64,000 nucleotides of DNA from Parascedosporium putredinis (taxonomy: Eukaryota; Ascomycota; Sordariomycetes; Microascales; Microascaceae). The notes under the pieces were generated by a model. It ran no database searches, was not told the DNA's origin, and worked only from the letters and a program-made list of their open reading frames with translations. The position numbers were made by a program, and so were the translations under genes. This document shows positions 59,747-64,000 of this stretch, piece by piece. The first letter of the stretch is position 1. Every line of letters begins with the position of its first letter. Location of the stretch: assembly GCA_949357655.1 (NCBI GenBank), contig CASHTG010000015.1, forward strand, positions 2,790,001 through 2,854,000. The letters are read 5' to 3'.

Positions 59747-62700
59747 TGCAAGAAAACTGATACGCGGTGGGCCTCGCCACGTCGCTCTTCCTAGGCCAGC
59801 TCGTCACGATTAGGCCGAGAGCCCAGCTCGATATCAGTAGAGAGCCCGACCAAGAGAAGCGTCGTTTTCGAGTCTCTCTGGAGCCTGGATCTCAATTACG
59901 AAAGCCCGCCAAAGAAATGACGGAACGACCAAATGTCTCCACCTCCAAAATAGCTCTCTGTACAAAACCCGGCTCTTCACTCGCCGTATTTTCCCTATTA
60001 CATCGGTGTCAGAGGCTCACGGCAGCAATACCAACAGCGCATCGGTTCATTTCATAATCTGCCTTCTTTTCGTCTGCATGTAGCCTCTCATTGAAAGTCA
60101 TATACCGAGGTGCCTACCTCACATTGCGCAACTACTCAGGGTTTCCCGAGGGTATAAATTCATTTTAGCACTTGCATGGAGCATCGGCTTCACGAAGAAG
60201 CCTTTTCAATTCTGTTTTTCCAATTTTCCCCCATGTTCACAATAGAAAGGTGTAGGACGGCTTTGGGGGTGTTAACAATTTGAACTCGTAATCCTACCGT
60301 TGTAGCGGTAAATTCTCGTGCAGCCGTATCCCGCACATGTGCGTTCCTTGTCTGTATCTCTGTGTGAATACCCTCATGGACCCTTGCCTCGGTGAAGGAT
60401 TCGGTATCCTGTCATCTACCCTTGAGGGGGCGCAAGTCCAGAGCGTCCTCCCAGACGGCTTGGCGCACATGTATGTATCGAAGTAGGTTTCGCCAATGTG
60501 ACTGCTCGCCAGTGTGCGATGTCCAGCGCTACAGGTATTCAAATCACTTCCCACATACCTCGGTAAAGATCAATATATCTCTGGAACTGTGCCGTTTTTG
60601 TTTCGCTTGTTTTCTTCATTTTCATTTTCTAGCTCCGCGTCCACACTTTGACACGGATTCATTAACACAGGTCGAACGAATCCTGGGAATCTCGCACCTC
60701 ACAGCCAGTTAGTTGCCTTTAACCTCTTGACTTGAATACAATTGGTGCTTGCTCAGGCCATGCCATCCCTATCAATACAAGTGATGATACAATATCAATA
60801 AAGGGACGGATGGACGAGCAGGGGATGCCCCTGGCCTGGCGGAGGGGAACTTCCCTTTGCAAGTGTGACACTTGGTGACCAACTAGCTCACCGAGGACGC
60901 GGTCGACCCATGACGAAAAGGGTTCACTTGACTCGTCGGCACCCCACACGCACAGTTCAATAATACAGTGGTAGGGGATCAAGGGAGGAGCCCTATTCGT
61001 GCATGCCAACGTCTTGCAAGTCCTTCTATCATGTGGCATCGAATCACGAGCAGGAGATTTTGCACTCTAATGCGGAGAAGCGGCCTAGCAGCCTGCACGT
61101 TCACTGACCATCCCAATGCTGGTCCCTTGAAGGGCGTCTTTTAAGCAGTAATAACCCCCTTTGTTTGAGGAGATGAGAAGGTAGTCACGCGACTGCTGAC
61201 GTGGTTGAGGCTGAGATGTGATGTCCGGGACAGGACGGAAAGAGATGCAACTGTTCTCAGTGAAGCCACCATTCCCCACATGAGATGGCGTGCCTCCCCT
61301 TTTCGTAAGTAGCCACGAAATAGGGTGAGATTTTTCAAGGAAGAATAAAAATAGAAGAGCGAAAAGGAGAGAAAAGGCATTCAAAGAGTGTAGAGGGAAG
61401 AGACTCCTCAGGGAGGTGCTACAGCACAGCATCCGGTGCAATAATTGTAGGGCCGGACAACAACTCGGACTATCCCGCGATGGGTGATCTTGAGCGTCAA
61501 GTCAAGGGCTCCTCGTGGAATATACGAGCAAGAGTAAAAGCCCGAGTGGGGAAAGAATTCCGATATCCCCTCTGCCCCTCTCGCGGGTTTTGAACCTTTA
61601 TCCAATCGATGCTGCTACCTAGATCGAGATTTTTCTAGGAGCGGCGTGTGCCTCGTCTCTTTTTAGACAATGGGGCGTTCTAGTTTAGAAAGCACAGGAC
61701 TTCTTGAATCCGTTTACACAATGACGGCTTGACAGACACACGACTGGATGATCAGAGTGGACGAAATAAAGCATCATCACGGCAGGTGTCGACGCTGCTA
61801 GCATTCGTAGGAAACCAGGCTTGCTTTTCAATGCCGAAGCGGACATAACCACTTTTCCACTACAGGCTCGAATATAGCACGTGTTACATTGTGGACGAAA
61901 TGGAGCTGTCACATAAAGAAGAAAAACCCGACTTGAGGCGGCAGTGGATTCAATTTATTTTCGGGGAATAGGATGTCAAGGGAAAAGCAGTCTTCCCCAT
62001 TACGGTGTTATGATGGAATTGAAAGCCGAAAAAGTCCTTCAATGCTCATTTCTAACCAGTAGAGGGACTCTGTGGAATAGAACGTTTCTGATGGCCAAAC
62101 CTTCAATTGGTTATGTAGGGTTTGATACAGGAACCAGAAGAGACCTTGTCCGCTGTTCCACAGGCCCACAAGACGCCCACCTCATTTCAATGACAACCCC
62201 TGGTCGTCGTTTCGTCCAGCTGTGCGACGTGAATTCCGGCATGGACCCCCACGCCCGCCGGGTGAAGAGTTAGGCCTGGATCTCCAACATGCCGTCCTTG
62301 CATTGGAAATAATAAGTGAGGCCGGGGCTCGCGCGTTGGTGGACAGAGACCTCCATTTGCTACTTTGGTACTCGCACGCATATGAAGAACTCGATTGATC
62401 TCTCGCTAGTGTTTCCGCTTTCTCTCTTTCTATCAAGCCATGTAGTGTAAATCCTGCCTCTCTGCGTTTCTGGCCGTAGCCTAGGCCAACCAACCAGAAA
62501 AAGGTTCCATCAATGCAGAGAACGAATCGAATCGCTGCACGAGGGGAAAAGTCCCCCTCCGAACAGGAAAGGGGCGAAGAAGGAATTGATGAATGAGAAA
62601 TCTCAAATCGATGGTAGCCGAATCTGTCAGAGTCTGCTCCAGCCTGGCCCCAGGATCATCCCATTCTCCACAACCGCCGAGAAGTGTTATGGCGCGTGCA

Positions 62701-64000
62701 TGTGCGATGTGGGAGATTTTCGGGTCAACACCAAAAGATGCTTCCAACCTTGGAGTTCGAGAACGGGCAAGGCGCTTCCCCAAATGGTTTAGTGATCGGT
62801 TGATGACCCGCCCATCCGTATCCTGGACCAGTACAGAAGCCCGCCTGCTCTCGATACTCACCCTACGACTGGAGACGGTGGGGAGCTCAAGCTGCTTGCT
62901 ACTCGACGCCTTGCGCCTTGCGCCTCGGGCTCAGGCCAAGCCAAGCCCTCACTCGGCAGATTGATTCGTAGCAAAGCTGTAAGCCCTTGAGCTCATGCTC
63001 ATCACCGAGATTTTTTCCTTGCCGCTGGCCTTAACCGGCTGCATAGGTATTAGAGGTGGCTAGCACCTCTGGTGTCCATCCATGAAGCATTTTCTGCTCC
63101 ACCACAGGGGTCCGATTTCGAAAGCCGTGCCCCCGCTGACACAAGCCAAGCAAGGGTCGAACCGCTATTGCACGGGGTTCATGATCGGGTGCTGCCCACT
63201 CCGACAAAAAATTTCCCTAAAAAAACCAGACTCATGGGATTGAAAGGTCTGGCCACTCGTAAAGTACTCTCGAAGTCGAAGAGGGAGATGGCTTGATCAA
63301 GGGGAAGAAGTGTATTACCTCTCTCCATGTCACCCGCTACCGAGGCAGGCGGATCTACGGAGTAGCAACTGATCTCGAACATCCGGCAGGATTCCGTGGC
63401 CGATTTGATGTGCCCATATTATTCCACGGCCACGAACTCAGTAGGCACCCAAGCACCCAAGCACCCAAGGCACCCCCACTCTTGTGAGCCCTGGGCCGTA
63501 CCTGCCCCAGTCCCACGAGTCCCAGCTTGCCCAGGTAATCAATGCACGCACGCACCAACAGTGTTGAACCCACCAACCCCACCCACTCCCCTCTTCAGTC
63601 ACTTTCTTTTTCCTTGTCCCTCCTGTGCCCCCTGCTCCGTCCTCCACCTTATTCCCCACGGAAACCTGCCCGCGCCCTCGAACTGATCCCAACCATCCCC
63701 TCGTCCCCCAATCACTCGCATCGGAACAGACCAGTTTCGTGACACTATAGATCCAGGGGTCGGTAACCAAGACCGAAACGCCAAAGGGTGTAGCTGATCG
63801 TCGTACTCATACTCTGTAACAAAAAGCGTCATGTTTTTTCAACATGGCATGCCCCAACAGCAACGGCGCCGAGGGATCAATGGGGTTGATGGAGTTGATG
63901 GATCGATTTTGGTGGAGCAGAAGCGGTCAAAACCCCGGCACTATGAAAGGAGAGGGCCGCACTAGATCTCACCGACGGATCAATTTGATAGAAAGCTGGG
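59747..64000. other. gene-free right end of the window
   Basis: Downstream of ATG11 I see no supported gene. It contains TACCTCGGTA at 60556 and a near-copy in reverse orientation at 60103, an A/CCCAAGC repeat (63447-63470), and GATCAAT/TTGATGGA words near 63877-63990. The open frames are short and lack recognisable features. Confidence 0.45.
63447..63470 (+). repeat. (ACCCAAGC)n short tandem repeat
   Basis: Three direct copies of an 8-base ACCCAAGC unit, the last one imperfect, in gene-free DNA. Confidence 0.8.

Overview
This is nuclear DNA of a filamentous ascomycete (Pezizomycotina, probably Sordariomycetes). The evidence is short introns with GTAAGT/GTACGT-type donors and CTAAC/CTGAC branch points, a fungal Zn2Cys6 regulator, autophagy scaffold ATG11, Nhp6, a GPI-anchored copper superoxide dismutase and a secreted cyanovirin-N-like protein. 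Base composition is roughly balanced. I see no AT-rich RIP-type blocks and no recognisable transposon genes.

Layout. 1-784 (+): 3' end of a single-pass membrane protein. 1641-3921 (-): GH47 class I alpha-mannosidase. 6287-9812 (-): large C2H2 zinc-finger protein. 15404-15977 (+): small DUF202-type membrane protein. 18282-19798 (-): Zn2Cys6 regulator. 19.8-41.9 kb: no gene I can support. 41950-42857 (+): secreted CVNH protein, tail-to-tail with 44305-45304 (-), a secreted GPI-type Cu superoxide dismutase. 47650-48232 (+): V-ATPase subunit f / RNase K-like protein. 49118-49546 (-): Nhp6-type HMG-box protein. 53852-54694 (-): CENP-H-like kinetochore protein, divergent from 55443-59746 (+), ATG11. 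59.7-64 kb: no gene seen.

A dominant feature is a set of single-base reading-frame breaks. I located 24 in seven genes: 22 behave as one missing base and 2 as one extra base. Nearly all sit in G, C, A or T runs of 2-6 bases. Adding or removing one base at each site restores family-typical protein and consistent intron phases throughout. I read this as homopolymer-length error in the assembly rather than gene decay. The products below are described across these breaks. Three small genes (CVNH, SOD, Nhp6) and the DUF202 gene read cleanly.

The genes are not a functional cluster. They are housekeeping (glycan trimming, V-ATPase, chromatin, kinetochore, autophagy) plus two regulators, separated by unusually long intergenic DNA with microsatellites and degenerate short repeats. 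The one local theme is the convergent pair of secreted proteins (CVNH and SOD) at 42-45 kb. I did not find a clearly undescribed system. The items most worth a second look are the gene-poor 22 kb block, the CVNH protein with an extra loop, and the dispersed short motifs.
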